From: Pseudomonadales bacterium | Lineage (GTDB): Bacteria > Pseudomonadota > Gammaproteobacteria > Pseudomonadales > Pseudohongiellaceae | Length of the DNA: 62,916 nucleotides | Assembly: GCA_022822865.1 (NCBI GenBank) | Contig: JAJDYJ010000007.1 | Coordinates: 1-62,916, forward strand | Direction: 5' to 3' | Part shown: positions 14,829 through 24,887 of the stretch, one piece after another | Layout: each line of letters begins with the position of its first letter | Position numbering within the stretch: the first letter of the stretch is position 1 | Notes under the pieces: generated by a model | The model's input: the letters and a program-made list of their open reading frames with translations, nothing else | Databases searched by the model: none | What the model was told of the DNA's origin: nothing | Translations under genes and position numbers: made by a program

Positions 14829-14949
14829 GGGCGCGGAAAGATGCCGGAAAGCAGAGCAATTGCCCGTGAAACCATATGCTAGACTTGGCGGCAATGGCAA
14901 GCTTGCGCCTTGCGTCCCGTGGTATCGGGAGGAATAAAGGGGAAACTCC

Positions 14950-15450
14950 ATGAAGTCATTCGTTTCAACGGGCATGAAGGTCTTCTTCGTGTCCGCTCTT
15001 TTGGCAAGCGCCCAGGCATGGGCTCAACAATCCGTAACCGAGCAGGCGGACGGCAGCGTCGCCATAAGCATGGAAGGCGAACAGTATGTCATACCGGGGT
15101 CGTTGGCAGAGGAGGTGGAACTTGCCGTTCGCGACAACGGGGACGACCCGGAAGCCATTCGGCAGGCCATCCGCGCCATTGTCAGCCAAAATGCCGGCGA
15201 TTCCGAATCGACAGGTCTGGCGGCCGCGATCGCTTCGCTCGCCGTCCATTATGCGGATTCCAATTCCTCATCCATAGCCGCGATCGGGCTCGGAGTGACC
15301 CAGGGCAACCCCGGCGTATCGGGAGGGGTGGTGATTGCGGCCATACCCGCGCTGCGGGCGGAACCGGGACCGGATGAAATTGTCGAACAAGAACTTGCGC
15401 GGGCCCAGGCGACGGTGGAAAATCCCTCCCAGGTCAGCCCCGTTCAGTAG
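14950..15450 (+). CDS. secreted hypothetical protein of the EPS operon
   Basis: 166 residues with a cleavable signal peptide (FVSALLASAQAWAQQ, cleavage about residue 25). The mature part is acidic and helical: AIRQAIRAIVSQNAG, then small-residue repeats SLAVHYADSNSSSIAAIGLG. It is the first gene of the plus-strand export operon. No known domain; a periplasmic accessory role in polysaccharide export is a guess from position. Confidence 0.65.
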   Translation: MKSFVSTGMKVFFVSALLASAQAWAQQSVTEQADGSVAISMEGEQYVIPGSLAEEVELAVRDNGDDPEAIRQAIRAIVSQNAGDSESTGLAAAIASLAVHYADSNSSSIAAIGLGVTQGNPGVSGGVVIAAIPALRAEPGPDEIVEQELARAQATVENPSQVSPVQ

Positions 15451-15472
15451 ATGCGAAAACCGACCGGAACTC

Positions 15473-16832
15473 ATGCTGATCCCCCAAATGAAAGAAACAA
15501 CCAGATTTCCGAATAGCCGCCGGGGAATGTCGGCGGCGGCGAATTCCACCCGGTTCCCGCGCGCGATGTTCCTGGCGACAGCCTTGGGCGTTTCGATCGT
15601 GCCCTCCCCCGATCTTTCCGCGCAAACGCCTGACGCGGCCGCGGTCGAACTGGATGTGGCCAACCGGGCGCGTCCCGACTGGGACCCGCGCGGAATTTCT
15701 CCTCTGGGGGGGGGGGGGGGGCAGTTTCACCCTGTACCCGTCCCTCGAGCTGGGAGTGGCCCGGGATGACAATATCTACCGGCTGTCCGATGACGTAACG
15801 CGGGACACCATTCGTTATACCCGTCCAAGGGTTTTCGGCGTTTCCCGATGGAGCCGCCACGAATTTCGGCTGGACGCGGGGCTCGACGCGAGCGACTTCG
15901 CCGAGGCGGACAGCGAAAACGTCGTAAACTGGTTCGCGGGTTTCGGCGGAAGGATCGACATTTCGCGCGACGCGTGGCTGCGCGCCGACGTGACGCTCCG
16001 CGAACTCCACGAGGAGCGCGGCGACCCGGAATCCCCCTTCACGGCCCTGGAGCCGGTTTCACGGAAGATGACGGATGCGGGCATCGAACTCTTCCGGCGC
16101 CTGAACCGCCTGTCTTTCGGAATCGAGGGACATTACACCGGTCTGGCGTATGACAACGCGGTCGACGGACTCACCGGACGGATTCTCACCCAGAACGACC
16201 GCGACCGGGGCGAAAGGGAGGTATCGGCGAGGATCGGCCTCGATATTTCTCCCGGGAACGAGCTATTCCTGCGCACAACGCGCTTCAGCCGCCGTTATGA
16301 CCGGCTGCAGGGCGGCGACCGGTTCGCCCGGGATTCCGACGGCGAGGAGACGGTGCTGGGCACGCGGCTGGATATCGGCGCCGTGCTCGGCGGAGAGCTG
16401 TTCGCCGGCTACCGCAGGCAATCGTACGACCGGGACGAACGACTGCCGGAAGTGGACGGAATCAGCTACGGCGGCTCCCTGACCTGGAACGCGACGCCAC
16501 TCACCACCGTCCGGGGCACGGCAAGGCGCACGGTCAACGAATCCGCGCTGCGCCAGGCCTCCGGCTACATGGCTTCGTCTCTGAACCTCGGCCTCGACCA
16601 CGAACTGCGCCGCAACGTGCTGATCGGTGGCGATATCGGCTTGACGACGAACGAATACGTTGGAATCGACCGGGAGGACGAAATCCTGACCGGCACCGTC
16701 CGCGCGATCTGGAAACTCAGCAGGATGGCCGAATTCGACCTGGGCTTGCGGATTCAGCGCAGGGACTCGACTTTCCCGCGCGACAACTACGACAAGGACT
16801 ACGTCTACCTGAACCTCCGGTTCAGTCTATGA
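15473..16832 (+). CDS. outer-membrane beta-barrel EPS protein (poly-G, out of frame here)
   Basis: Upstream frame: ATG at 15473 (GGAA before it; 15488 and 15527 are alternatives), then a signal peptide (AMFLATALGVSIVPSPDLSA) and ARPDWDPRGISPL. It then meets a G16 tract. The barrel (SFTLYPSLELGVARDDNIYR onward, about 370 residues of alternating strands ending LNLRFSL) is in another frame. 15 or 18 G would join them, so this assembly shows the OFF state. The barrel matches the group of beta-barrel porins found in exopolysaccharide operons. Its TGA overlaps the ATG of the exporter gene (ATGA), so frame could also affect that gene. Confidence 0.85.
15706..15721 (+). repeat. G16 homopolymer in the beta-barrel gene (OFF length)
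   Basis: Sixteen G between signal-peptide and barrel frames; 15 or 18 would restore one reading frame. Confidence 0.9.
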
Positions 16833-17413
16833 GTCCGGCCCACCGAGCAACCCGTGCCCCGGCGGGACTGCTGGCTGGACGCTTCGTGTGTTTGGCCGCG
16901 TTCTGCCTGCTCGCGGTTCTCGCGCCGGAGGCGCGCGGCGCGGCTGAGGATGCCGCGGACTATGTGCTCGGCCACGGCGACCGCATCCGCATCACCGTTT
17001 TCGGGCATGACGATTTGACGGGAGAGTACCTGCTCAGCGAAACGGACACTGTTTCCCTGCCATTGGTGGGCGTCCTCGATTTCGATGGCGCCACGCTCGG
17101 CGAGGCGCAGCGGATAATCGTCGATGCGCTGAAGCCGGACTACCTGGTCGATCCAAGAGTCAGCGTCGAAGTTCTGGAATACCGCCCGTTCTACATCATC
17201 GGGGAAGTGAACGACCCCGGCGCGTATCCCTATGTCAACGGGATGACCGTGATCGAGGCGGTGGCCCTCGGCGGCGGGTTCAGCTACCGGGCGAGAACAA
17301 ACCGGGTGATGGTAATCCGGGCGACTGACGAAACCCGCACGGAAAACGAGATTGACGTGAACGACAAGGTATTGCCGGGCGATGTGGTCCGGGTGGCGGA
17401 GCGGTTGTTCTAG
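16829..17413 (+). CDS. polysaccharide export protein, Wza-like
   Basis: 194 residues with an N-terminal hydrophobic export signal. YVLGHGDRIRITVFGHDDLT opens the polysaccharide export domain, and an SLBB segment follows (FYIIGEVNDPGAYPYVNGMT). It is the short single-SLBB form. It overlaps the beta-barrel stop (ATGA), consistent with a short Wza-like protein working with a separate barrel instead of a full Wza octamer. It probably forms the periplasmic/outer-membrane conduit for the polymer. Confidence 0.9.
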   Translation: MSPAHRATRAPAGLLAGRFVCLAAFCLLAVLAPEARGAAEDAADYVLGHGDRIRITVFGHDDLTGEYLLSETDTVSLPLVGVLDFDGATLGEAQRIIVDALKPDYLVDPRVSVEVLEYRPFYIIGEVNDPGAYPYVNGMTVIEAVALGGGFSYRARTNRVMVIRATDETRTENEIDVNDKVLPGDVVRVAERLF

Positions 17414-17509
17414 CTCCGGCGCCAGCCTCGTAGCCCAAGAGGCGGTGCTGGAAGCCCGGTCCCGATTGTTGGATACAGCATGCATTGTCCTTGTATGAGA
17501 ACTGGATAA

Positions 17510-18907
17510 TTGGAAAGACAACTGAAACCGGTTCGATTACAGCGTGTGTCGGCGGCGCGTTGCGCCGACGCCATTGTCATAGTCTTGAGCCTCTGGTTGG
17601 CCTATCGACTGCGTGGCCTGGACAATGCGGAACTGTACCTGCCCGCCGGCCTTGTCGCGCTGCCGCTTTATCTGCTGTTTGGCGGAGGAGCGACGGTTCG
17701 CGAGCGAACGGCGATCAGGGAGCTTTTCCAGGAAATCCGGGTTGCGCTGACCGCCTGGGCGTGGACGCTCGCCGGGCTTTTGGTGATCGCCTGGACCGCC
17801 AAGGTAACCGCGGACTATTCCCGCCTGGCGGTCGGCTTCTGGGCAATTTTCGGCGCGTTCGGACTCGTGGGCTGGCGCCTGACCTTGCAGTTCGCAACCC
17901 GTCATGGCCGAACTTCTCCAACCGGCGCGCCGGCGGCCATCGCCGGCGCCGGTGAAAGGGCGCTCGGTTTCGGCCGCTTCCTGCAATCCGGCGCCGCCTT
18001 CGACGCCGCGCTGGCGGGATGCTTTGCCGAATCGGAGCGAACGGCTGAAGAGGTCGAAAGCGACGGCTTCTCCCTGCCGGTCCTGGGAAACCTGGAAGAT
18101 CTGGTGGAACGAGCCGGAAAAGGCGAGTTTTCAACGGTGTTTGTCGCGATGCGCCCGGAAGCCGGAGATGCATGCCGGCGCCTGGTTGCCGCGCTGTGCG
18201 ATACGCCGGTATCCGTCTACATCGTTCCAAACACGCATGCGGAGGAGTTGGCCCACGCGCGTTGGGTGGATTGCGGCGGATTGCCGCTTGTCAGCATTTT
18301 TGAAACCCCCTATTCGGGCGCCAACAGTTGGGTCAAGAGAACGGAGGATGTTGTTCTCGCGCTCTTGATGCTTCTGGTCTCGGCGGCGCCCATGTTAATC
18401 ATCGCGGCGGCGATCAGGCTCACATCGCCTGGACCGGCGCTGTTCCGCCAACGTCGGCACGGCATAGACGGCCGGGAGATTCGGGTGCTCAAGTTCCGCA
18501 CCATGAACGTGATCGAGGACGGCGCGGATGTCAGGCAGGCGGTCAGGGATGACGATCGATATACCCCCATCGGGAAGTTCCTGCGCCGCACCTCACTCGA
18601 CGAACTGCCGCAGATCTACAATGTGCTGCGCGGAGACATGTCGGTTGTCGGGCCGCGACCCCACGCCGTCTCCGTGAACCTGCAATACCGCGAGCTCATC
18701 CCCGGCTACATGCTGCGCCACCGCGTGAGGCCCGGAATCACGGGCTGGGCGCAAATCCACGGTTTGCGCGGCTCGGATTCGCCCGAAAACATGGAAAAGA
18801 GGGTCCGCTACGACCTTTGGTACCTGGCCCGGTGGTCGCTTTGGCTGGACCTGTGGATCGTTGCCCGCAGCGTCCCGGCCCTGGTGGGCCACCGCAACGC
18901 TTTCTGA
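17510..18907 (+). CDS. polyprenyl-phosphate sugar-1-phosphate transferase
   Basis: About 465 residues from a TTG; the start is uncertain. The N-terminal membrane helices (IVIVLSLWLAYRL and others) and CoA-binding-like middle domain are typical of the exopolysaccharide glycosylphosphotransferase (WcaJ/GumD) type. The C-terminal catalytic domain has SPGPALFRQRRHGIDGREI, KFRTMNV, LRRTSLDELPQIYNVLRGDM and VGPRPHAV. It starts repeat-unit assembly by loading the first sugar phosphate on undecaprenyl phosphate. Confidence 0.92.
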   Translation: MERQLKPVRLQRVSAARCADAIVIVLSLWLAYRLRGLDNAELYLPAGLVALPLYLLFGGGATVRERTAIRELFQEIRVALTAWAWTLAGLLVIAWTAKVTADYSRLAVGFWAIFGAFGLVGWRLTLQFATRHGRTSPTGAPAAIAGAGERALGFGRFLQSGAAFDAALAGCFAESERTAEEVESDGFSLPVLGNLEDLVERAGKGEFSTVFVAMRPEAGDACRRLVAALCDTPVSVYIVPNTHAEELAHARWVDCGGLPLVSIFETPYSGANSWVKRTEDVVLALLMLLVSAAPMLIIAAAIRLTSPGPALFRQRRHGIDGREIRVLKFRTMNVIEDGADVRQAVRDDDRYTPIGKFLRRTSLDELPQIYNVLRGDMSVVGPRPHAVSVNLQYRELIPGYMLRHRVRPGITGWAQIHGLRGSDSPENMEKRVRYDLWYLARWSLWLDLWIVARSVPALVGHRNAF

Positions 18908-18944
18908 TTTGAGAACAGGACAGGATTCGGATACCTGTGAAGCC

Positions 18945-21182
18945 ATGAATTCCCCCATCGTTCCCGATTCGAACGCCGAAGCGCCGCCCGCCGCCGAACC
19001 GGTGCTGCTCGATGTGCTCGCCCTGCTCTGGCGCCACAAGATGCTGATCTTCGCCACCATGCTGCTGACGATGCTCGTTTCGGCGCTGGTCCTGTTCCAG
19101 TTGACCCCCCGCTACACCGCGGAGGCGCGGATACTCATCGGCACCCGCGCAACCAATGTGGTTGACATCGAAAGCGTGCTCGAAGCCCTGCGTCCCGACC
19201 GGATCACGATTCAGAGCGAGGTCCAAGTGCTCGCATCCCGGTCCCTGGCCGAGAAAGTCGTCGATGAACTCGGGCTTGTGGACAATCCCGAATTCAACCG
19301 GCAACTCCGTCCGCCCTCCCTGTGGGGCAGTACATTGCCCTGGCTTCGCGGGCTCGTGCCCGGCAGCGGCCCCGCCGACGTTTTGACCGCCGCGGAAGCG
19401 GAACGCAGGGTCCGGGATGAAACCGTCATGGCGTTGATCGAAGCCCTGAACATAGAATCCGTGGGCATTTCCTATGTGGTTTCGGTCGCGGTGACTGCCG
19501 AAGACGCGGAATTGGCGGCGACAGTGGTCAACACCCTGGCCGACATCTATCTTCGGGAACAGCTCGATCAGCAGTTCGACGCGACCGAACAAGCGGCCTC
19601 CTGGCTGAATGAACGGGTGCTGACGCTCCGGGATCAGGTCGAACAGTCGGAACGGGAGGTGGAAGACTATCGTCGGGAGCAGGGCCTCACCCAGACCAGC
19701 GACTCCACTTTGATCGAACAACAGATTTCCGAAGTCAACTCGCAATTGATCGCCGCGCGGGCGGCGACTTCGGAAGCGGACGCCAAGCTTCGCCAGGCGC
19801 GGGAACTGTCGCAGTCGGAGGACGGCATCTACTCGACCCCCGAGGTGCTCGCCGCGCCGCTGATTCAAAACCTCAGGATGCAGGAAACCATCCTCGTTGG
19901 CGAAGCTGCCCAGATGGCCCAGGAATACGGTCCGCGGCATCCGCGCATGATCAATGTCGAAGCCGAGTTGGTGGATATCCGCACAAGAATTTCGGAAGAA
20001 GTCGGGCGGATCGTATCCAGCCTGGAAAACAGTCTCGAAGTGGCGAAGACCCGGGAACAAACACTGGAATCCAGTCTTGATGGACTCAGGGAGGAAGCCA
20101 CCCGACTGACCACTTCACAGGCCCGGCTTCGCGTTCTCGAGCGCGAGGCCGCCGCGAACCAGGCCCTGTTCGATGTTTTCCTGGCGCGCTACATGGAAAC
20201 CGGGGATCAGGAAGACCTGTTTTCGGCCGATGCGCGAATCATCTCCCGCGCCAGCGTGCCGATCGAACATTCCTGGCCGAACATACCGGCGGCGTCCGCC
20301 ATTTCGCTTGTGGTTTCACTGCTTCTGGCGCTATTGACGGTGTTCGTGGTCGAACAGGTTTTCGAACGGGGATTCAGGCACAGCGGACAGTTGGAAACCG
20401 GTTTGAAAGTCGGCTCGTTTGGCGCCATTCCAATGCTGGCCGAACCGGAGGATTCCATTGTCGATCATGTGTTGGAAAATCCCATGTCGGCCTTCTCGGA
20501 GTCGCTGCGCATGCTTCACACCGGGTTGCTGGCGACCCACAACGTCGAACCGGATTCCGTTTCCGTTCTTGTCACTTCCTCGGTTGCCAACGAAGGGAAG
20601 ACTTTTCTGGCCATTTCCCTGGCGCGCATGCTTGCCCGCGGCGGGCGCAGCACCTTGCTGATCGACGCCGATTTCCGGCACGGCCAGATCGCGAAACGGC
20701 TGGGATTGACGGATGATTTCGGGCTTGCCCACCTGCTTGCCGATCATGCCATTGCCACCGGGGATTTCATCAAGAATGACGAAGCCTCGGGTCTTGACAT
20801 ACTCACGGCGGGAAAGTCCCTCAAAGTCCGCACCGATATCGTCCGGTCGCAGAAACTGTCGAAACTCCTCGCCGACTTCAAGTCCCGTTACGATTTTGTG
20901 ATAGTCGATTCGCCCCCCGTGCTTCTGGTGTCGGATTCGATCACACTGGCCCAATGTGTCGATCACACCGTTTACGCCGTGCGCTGGGCCAGCACGCCGC
21001 GCAAAGTCGCAGCGGCGGGCGTCAAACAGCTCGTGGACTCCCGGGTGCGCGTTGCCGGCGCCGCCTTGACAATGGCGCAAGGCCACCGGAAGGGATACTA
21101 CTCATACAACTACGGCTCGTATGGATATGGCCCGGAACCAAACAGCCTGTCCTCCAAGTACAGCCAGTATTACGCCCGTTAG
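18945..21182 (+). CDS. Wzc-like tyrosine autokinase / chain-length regulator
   Basis: 745 residues. Wzz domain with the first transmembrane helix (MLIFATMLLTMLVSALVLF), long periplasmic coiled coils, a second helix (AASAISLVVSLLLALLTVFV), then a cytoplasmic BY-kinase: Walker A SSVANEGKT at 545-553, Walker A' LLIDADFR, Walker B FVIVDSPPVLLVSD. The last 30 residues are a Tyr cluster (GYYSYNYGSYGYG), the autophosphorylation tail. It controls polymerisation and export. I see no low-molecular-weight tyrosine phosphatase in the window; the phosphatase at 31789 is of another class. Confidence 0.93.
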   Translation: MNSPIVPDSNAEAPPAAEPVLLDVLALLWRHKMLIFATMLLTMLVSALVLFQLTPRYTAEARILIGTRATNVVDIESVLEALRPDRITIQSEVQVLASRSLAEKVVDELGLVDNPEFNRQLRPPSLWGSTLPWLRGLVPGSGPADVLTAAEAERRVRDETVMALIEALNIESVGISYVVSVAVTAEDAELAATVVNTLADIYLREQLDQQFDATEQAASWLNERVLTLRDQVEQSEREVEDYRREQGLTQTSDSTLIEQQISEVNSQLIAARAATSEADAKLRQARELSQSEDGIYSTPEVLAAPLIQNLRMQETILVGEAAQMAQEYGPRHPRMINVEAELVDIRTRISEEVGRIVSSLENSLEVAKTREQTLESSLDGLREEATRLTTSQARLRVLEREAAANQALFDVFLARYMETGDQEDLFSADARIISRASVPIEHSWPNIPAASAISLVVSLLLALLTVFVVEQVFERGFRHSGQLETGLKVGSFGAIPMLAEPEDSIVDHVLENPMSAFSESLRMLHTGLLATHNVEPDSVSVLVTSSVANEGKTFLAISLARMLARGGRSTLLIDADFRHGQIAKRLGLTDDFGLAHLLADHAIATGDFIKNDEASGLDILTAGKSLKVRTDIVRSQKLSKLLADFKSRYDFVIVDSPPVLLVSDSITLAQCVDHTVYAVRWASTPRKVAAAGVKQLVDSRVRVAGAALTMAQGHRKGYYSYNYGSYGYGPEPNSLSSKYSQYYAR

Positions 21183-21184
21183 CC

Positions 21185-21844
21185 ATGGCTCGCGGTAGCC
21201 GGACATCCCGCCGATTCCCGCCCTCCCTCCCGGCATTGTCCGCGGTCGTCATCGGCGCGGCTGTTTTCATCGCGGCGGTCCCCATCGCGGTTTCGGACGT
21301 TTTGCTGTTGTCCGGCAATTCCGTCATGGAACGGCTGCAAGACGAACAGGCGGTGGACCGCGCCTCCCTGAACCGCTTCGTCCGCTCGCGCGAGGCTGCG
21401 GCGAACTGGCGGCGAACGGCCCGAATCCATACCGACCTCGCCCTGGGTTTGCTGATTCTCGGCGAGTACGAGGACGCCGGACGCGGCCACGGCCCGGGGG
21501 AGGTTGAAACCGTGCTGGAAAAAGGCCTCGGCCTGGCCGCCATGGACCCCTATGGCTGGATGCGGCTCGTGCAGGTCCGGTTGGACCGCGAAGCCCCGGC
21601 ATCTGAAATCGCGGCGCCATTGCGATTGGCGCTACACACCGGACCGCATGAAGACCGGCGCCACGCGATGCTCCTGCTGATGGTTGAGGCCGGCCTCGGG
21701 GTCTGGGATGAGCTCGACGAATCCGGGCGTGTGCTGATTGCGGAGAAAGCGCGGGCCGCGTTCGGACGGGATATCCGCGGCGCGTCCGCCGCCGCGGTGC
21801 GGGCCGGTCGCCCGGAGGTGCTGGGTGAGATTCTTGGATTCTGA
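21185..21844 (+). CDS. EPS-operon hypothetical protein with helical repeats
   Basis: 219 residues, ATG two bases after the Wzc-like stop. An N-terminal transmembrane helix (ALSAVVIGAAVFIAAVPIAV) is followed by TPR-like helical pairs (ALGLLILGEYEDAG; LEKGLGLAAMDPYGWMRLVQ). Periplasmic assembly role inferred from position only. Confidence 0.65.
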   Translation: MARGSRTSRRFPPSLPALSAVVIGAAVFIAAVPIAVSDVLLLSGNSVMERLQDEQAVDRASLNRFVRSREAAANWRRTARIHTDLALGLLILGEYEDAGRGHGPGEVETVLEKGLGLAAMDPYGWMRLVQVRLDREAPASEIAAPLRLALHTGPHEDRRHAMLLLMVEAGLGVWDELDESGRVLIAEKARAAFGRDIRGASAAAVRAGRPEVLGEILGF

Positions 21845-22868
21845 TTTCAACATACTCTTCCTGCAACCCGCACGACAGATTGAGGATCTGGGTGTAAACC
21901 TTGAGCGGCTCCGTCACGTTGCCCGGTACGGCGTGATCAGCCTTCGGTCGCTGCCGCGCCGTCTCCGGAATACCGGCTTGGTCGTCAACTGCGTCGACAC
22001 CAGCGTCGCCGCGCGGAGGATACTGGAGTTGGCGGCGTGCCGCGGCGTGCCGAGACTCTATCTCTTCGACGGAATCTACGATGTGGCGAACGCGTATCGC
22101 AACGCCGCGCACCGGCGGGCGAACCAGATGGACCCGCTGCTGTATACCCATGTCGCCTGTGTGGACCGGTGGTCTTGCGAGGCTTACGCCGCGCTTGGCG
22201 TCCGGACCCGCGCCTGGCTCCCCGCCCGCGCCGCGCCAGCGCCAACCGGGGACGAAACTTCGCCACGATCCAGGACCGCCGGGTTCCTTATCGCAACCGC
22301 GCGGACTCCCGCGTTCGACAGGGGCGAACGGCTGAGACTGGAAAAACTGATCACGCTCACCGTCGCCGCCCTGGAACGCATGGGAGCGGATTACCGTTTC
22401 CGAATCGGAGACCGGGAGCTGTTGAAATCCCTGGGCATTCCCACCAGGGACAACGACACCGCGGAGTCTTTCGCGAAATCCATACTCCGCTATCAATGCC
22501 TGATCACGACTCCCTCCACGATAGCAACCACGGCGATGCTCGCGGGAACGCCAACCGCCACGCTGGATTATCGGGATGCTCCGCTCACCCAGCAGACGGG
22601 ATGGCGCATCCACCAGTCCACGGATATCGACGGCGCGCTGGCTTCCATGCTGCGGCCCGCCGCCGACCGCATGACCTTCCAGGCGCGCGAGATTGCGCAT
22701 CTGTCGGCGCCGGCCCCCGTGGAGGACTTCATACTCGACGCGGCGGGCCTCGGGTCTCGGTCCCGCCAACCCGTTGCCGAAGCTTCTCGCGCTGGATCTG
22801 TCAACCTGGATTACCCCCTGCGCTGGGCCTACGTGAACTGGTTCAAACGATTCAGGAAGAGGCTCTAG
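21825..22868 (+). CDS. glycosyltransferase-like EPS protein
   Basis: About 347 residues from GTG at 21825 (GGAGG six bases upstream), overlapping the previous gene by 20 bases. The C-terminal half contains SILRYQCLITTPSTIATTAM then LAGTPTATLDYRDAPL, a GT-B-like nucleotide-sugar pocket as seen in some capsule proteins. The N-terminal half is not assignable. Probably a glycosyltransferase or related surface-carbohydrate enzyme. Confidence 0.6.
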   Translation: MRFLDSDFNILFLQPARQIEDLGVNLERLRHVARYGVISLRSLPRRLRNTGLVVNCVDTSVAARRILELAACRGVPRLYLFDGIYDVANAYRNAAHRRANQMDPLLYTHVACVDRWSCEAYAALGVRTRAWLPARAAPAPTGDETSPRSRTAGFLIATARTPAFDRGERLRLEKLITLTVAALERMGADYRFRIGDRELLKSLGIPTRDNDTAESFAKSILRYQCLITTPSTIATTAMLAGTPTATLDYRDAPLTQQTGWRIHQSTDIDGALASMLRPAADRMTFQAREIAHLSAPAPVEDFILDAAGLGSRSRQPVAEASRAGSVNLDYPLRWAYVNWFKRFRKRL

Positions 22869-22872
22869 CGAG

Positions 22873-24150
22873 ATGCCGCAAATACTGGCGTTACTGACTG
22901 TCTCCGGCGGTTTCGGCGTCTGGTACTACGTTCGCCGCGGAAACTTCCTGCAACTGGGTATCTATTTCAATTTGTGCGCCATGGCGTACATGGCCTTTGG
23001 CCTGACCGTGTCGCGGGCGACCATGGGGCGGGCTTACACGGACCAACTGGATCAAATCGGCTGGATGTCCGTGGCGGCCGTCATCGGATTCAACCTAGCC
23101 TACGCGCTCGCCGGCGTGCGCCAGCGAAGCAGCGCGATTCGGGTCCGGGAATATCTGCCTTCCCACACCACCCTGCTTTTCGTGGTTGGGGTCGCGCTGG
23201 CGTTTGAAGCGGCGGCGATCTTGCTGATCGGCCCTCTGGATTTTCTTTTCTCCGACCGCATCGAGCGCTTCGCCGCGGTCAGGCCCAGGGTGGCGCTATT
23301 CTATCTGGCCAATTTCATCAATGTCTGCCTGCCTATCGTGCTGGCCCGGTATCTGTACTTCGGAAACCGGCGCGACAGGGCGCTGCTGTACTTCATACTT
23401 TGCCACGGCATTCTTGTGGGGCTGCTGACCATATCAAGGTACGACCTGTCCATCATTGCGATTTGCCTGTGTTACTTCCTTGAACGCAGCGGTAGAATCC
23501 GACCGCGCGCCGTCGCCCTTGTCTTGGTCCTTTCGTTGTCGGCGACCCTTTTGTTCAAGCCGGTCCTCTACGACCTCATTCTCAATCAAGACTATCCGAG
23601 CAACATTGACTTCGGTGAATACACCAATTGGATCAGGCACACTGTTTTGCTCATGACTCGGCCGGATGTGGAACTTCCCCACAACGGCTACGCTCTCGCG
23701 CTGAAATCGATTTTTGTCATGCGCCCCGAGGAGGATGCGCTTTCCGAGTGGTTTTTCCAGGAGTTTTTTCCCGAACGGGCGATACTTTTCCCCGGACTCG
23801 GCTATGGCTTCAGCGGCTTGTGGGAGGGATATTCGGCAAACGGGCTGATGGGAGTCGCGGTCCAGTTCGCTTTCTTCGGGGCCTGTTTCGGCCTGCTTGA
23901 ACGGTCGCCCACGGCGATGCGGCATGTCTTCATAGTTTTCGCCCTGATTCTCACCTACCGGCTGTTCCGTTCCGAGGTGTACAATTTTGTGAAGACCTAC
24001 GCGTGGTACTTCGCCTATCCGACCTTCGCCATCGTCTTTGTCGACAAATTCATGATATGGGCCACCGGGCGGCGGGGCATGGCGACAGGCGGCTGGACCC
24101 GGGATGGCGCACCCGAACGCGCCGGGCGGGGCTACGCCGCACAGGAGTAA
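22873..24150 (+). CDS. EPS polymerase, Wzy-like membrane protein
   Basis: 425 residues with about ten transmembrane helices and a large loop (TRPDVELPHNGYALALKSIF; GLGYGFSGLWEGYSANG), the layout of oligosaccharide repeat-unit polymerases. It is the last gene of the plus-strand operon. Sequence conservation in this family is very low, so the call rests on topology and context. Confidence 0.7.
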   Translation: MPQILALLTVSGGFGVWYYVRRGNFLQLGIYFNLCAMAYMAFGLTVSRATMGRAYTDQLDQIGWMSVAAVIGFNLAYALAGVRQRSSAIRVREYLPSHTTLLFVVGVALAFEAAAILLIGPLDFLFSDRIERFAAVRPRVALFYLANFINVCLPIVLARYLYFGNRRDRALLYFILCHGILVGLLTISRYDLSIIAICLCYFLERSGRIRPRAVALVLVLSLSATLLFKPVLYDLILNQDYPSNIDFGEYTNWIRHTVLLMTRPDVELPHNGYALALKSIFVMRPEEDALSEWFFQEFFPERAILFPGLGYGFSGLWEGYSANGLMGVAVQFAFFGACFGLLERSPTAMRHVFIVFALILTYRLFRSEVYNFVKTYAWYFAYPTFAIVFVDKFMIWATGRRGMATGGWTRDGAPERAGRGYAAQE

Positions 24151-24236
24151 CCTTCGTCCGGAACCGTTTGTCAATGGCTACTGGAAACTGCACGATTTCT
24201 GTATCGCTTTGGGCCTTATCGCACTACCAGGCTTCA

Positions 24237-24887
24237 CTATTGATTCTTGATATTCTGTAAAAACTCCACGAGTTTATGTACACAGGTTGTCGGATTGTCG
24301 GTTCCGCTTTTAGCAGCTGATTTCTTGGCTCTTTCGGCATTTATTTTAGCGGATTCGAGGTTTTCAAGAAGCATTGGGAACATATCTCTGATTCCCTTTG
24401 TGTAATCAGGCAGATAACACCTCAGCGCGTCAATTACCTGGTCACATTTGCTGAACGGTCGGGTCGTATATTCGTAGTGCAAAAGAAACCAGAACTCAAT
24501 GCAAGGGACCGACGGAATGGCGAAAAAGACATGCTTTGGATTTGCACTGCGGATCGCAACCAAAGTCTGCGCGAAACTTTTTCGATCATCTTTGTCAAAG
24601 ACACGATAGATCTTATCGAAAGGATCACCAGCCGATTTTTCTCTCTTGAACCGCTTCATTGCGAAATTGTAAATGCCAAGTGGATCGGAACCTCCATCAG
24701 TGCAGACCTCAATATTGGCGCTATTTAGTTCGTAGTGGTCTTTTATTCCATTGAAATAGTTCGGTTCGGTTTTTTCACCCTCACAGACTATAAGCACCTT
24801 GGCGAAAGGCGCTCGTTTCGCCTTTTGCCGCTTCAAGTCTGCTGCTTTTCTCGCTTTTCGCCTGTGAAACAGGTTGTCTGTGCCCAT
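24237..24887 (-). CDS. RloB-like (toprim-type) protein of an ATPase-nuclease pair
   Basis: 216 residues. The N-terminus is very basic (HRRKARKAADLKRQKAKRAP), then the RloB signature KVLIVCEGEKTEPNYFNGIK whose Glu resembles the toprim catalytic acid. Later come YRVFDKDDRKSF and FFAIPSVPCIEFWFLLHYEY. The family is found next to AAA ATPases and is suspected to be a nuclease effector. Its ATG overlaps the ATPase TGA (TGATG), so the two are co-translated. GC content is clearly below the neighbours. Confidence 0.82.
   Translation of the reverse strand: MGTDNLFHRRKARKAADLKRQKAKRAPFAKVLIVCEGEKTEPNYFNGIKDHYELNSANIEVCTDGGSDPLGIYNFAMKRFKREKSAGDPFDKIYRVFDKDDRKSFAQTLVAIRSANPKHVFFAIPSVPCIEFWFLLHYEYTTRPFSKCDQVIDALRCYLPDYTKGIRDMFPMLLENLESAKINAERAKKSAAKSGTDNPTTCVHKLVEFLQNIKNQ

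Noticed and set aside
14548-14859. Minus-strand reading through the G15 tract upstream of galE as a precursor-like peptide
   Set aside because: The tract reads as poly-Gly there and no leader box or core follows; better explained as galE 5' region.
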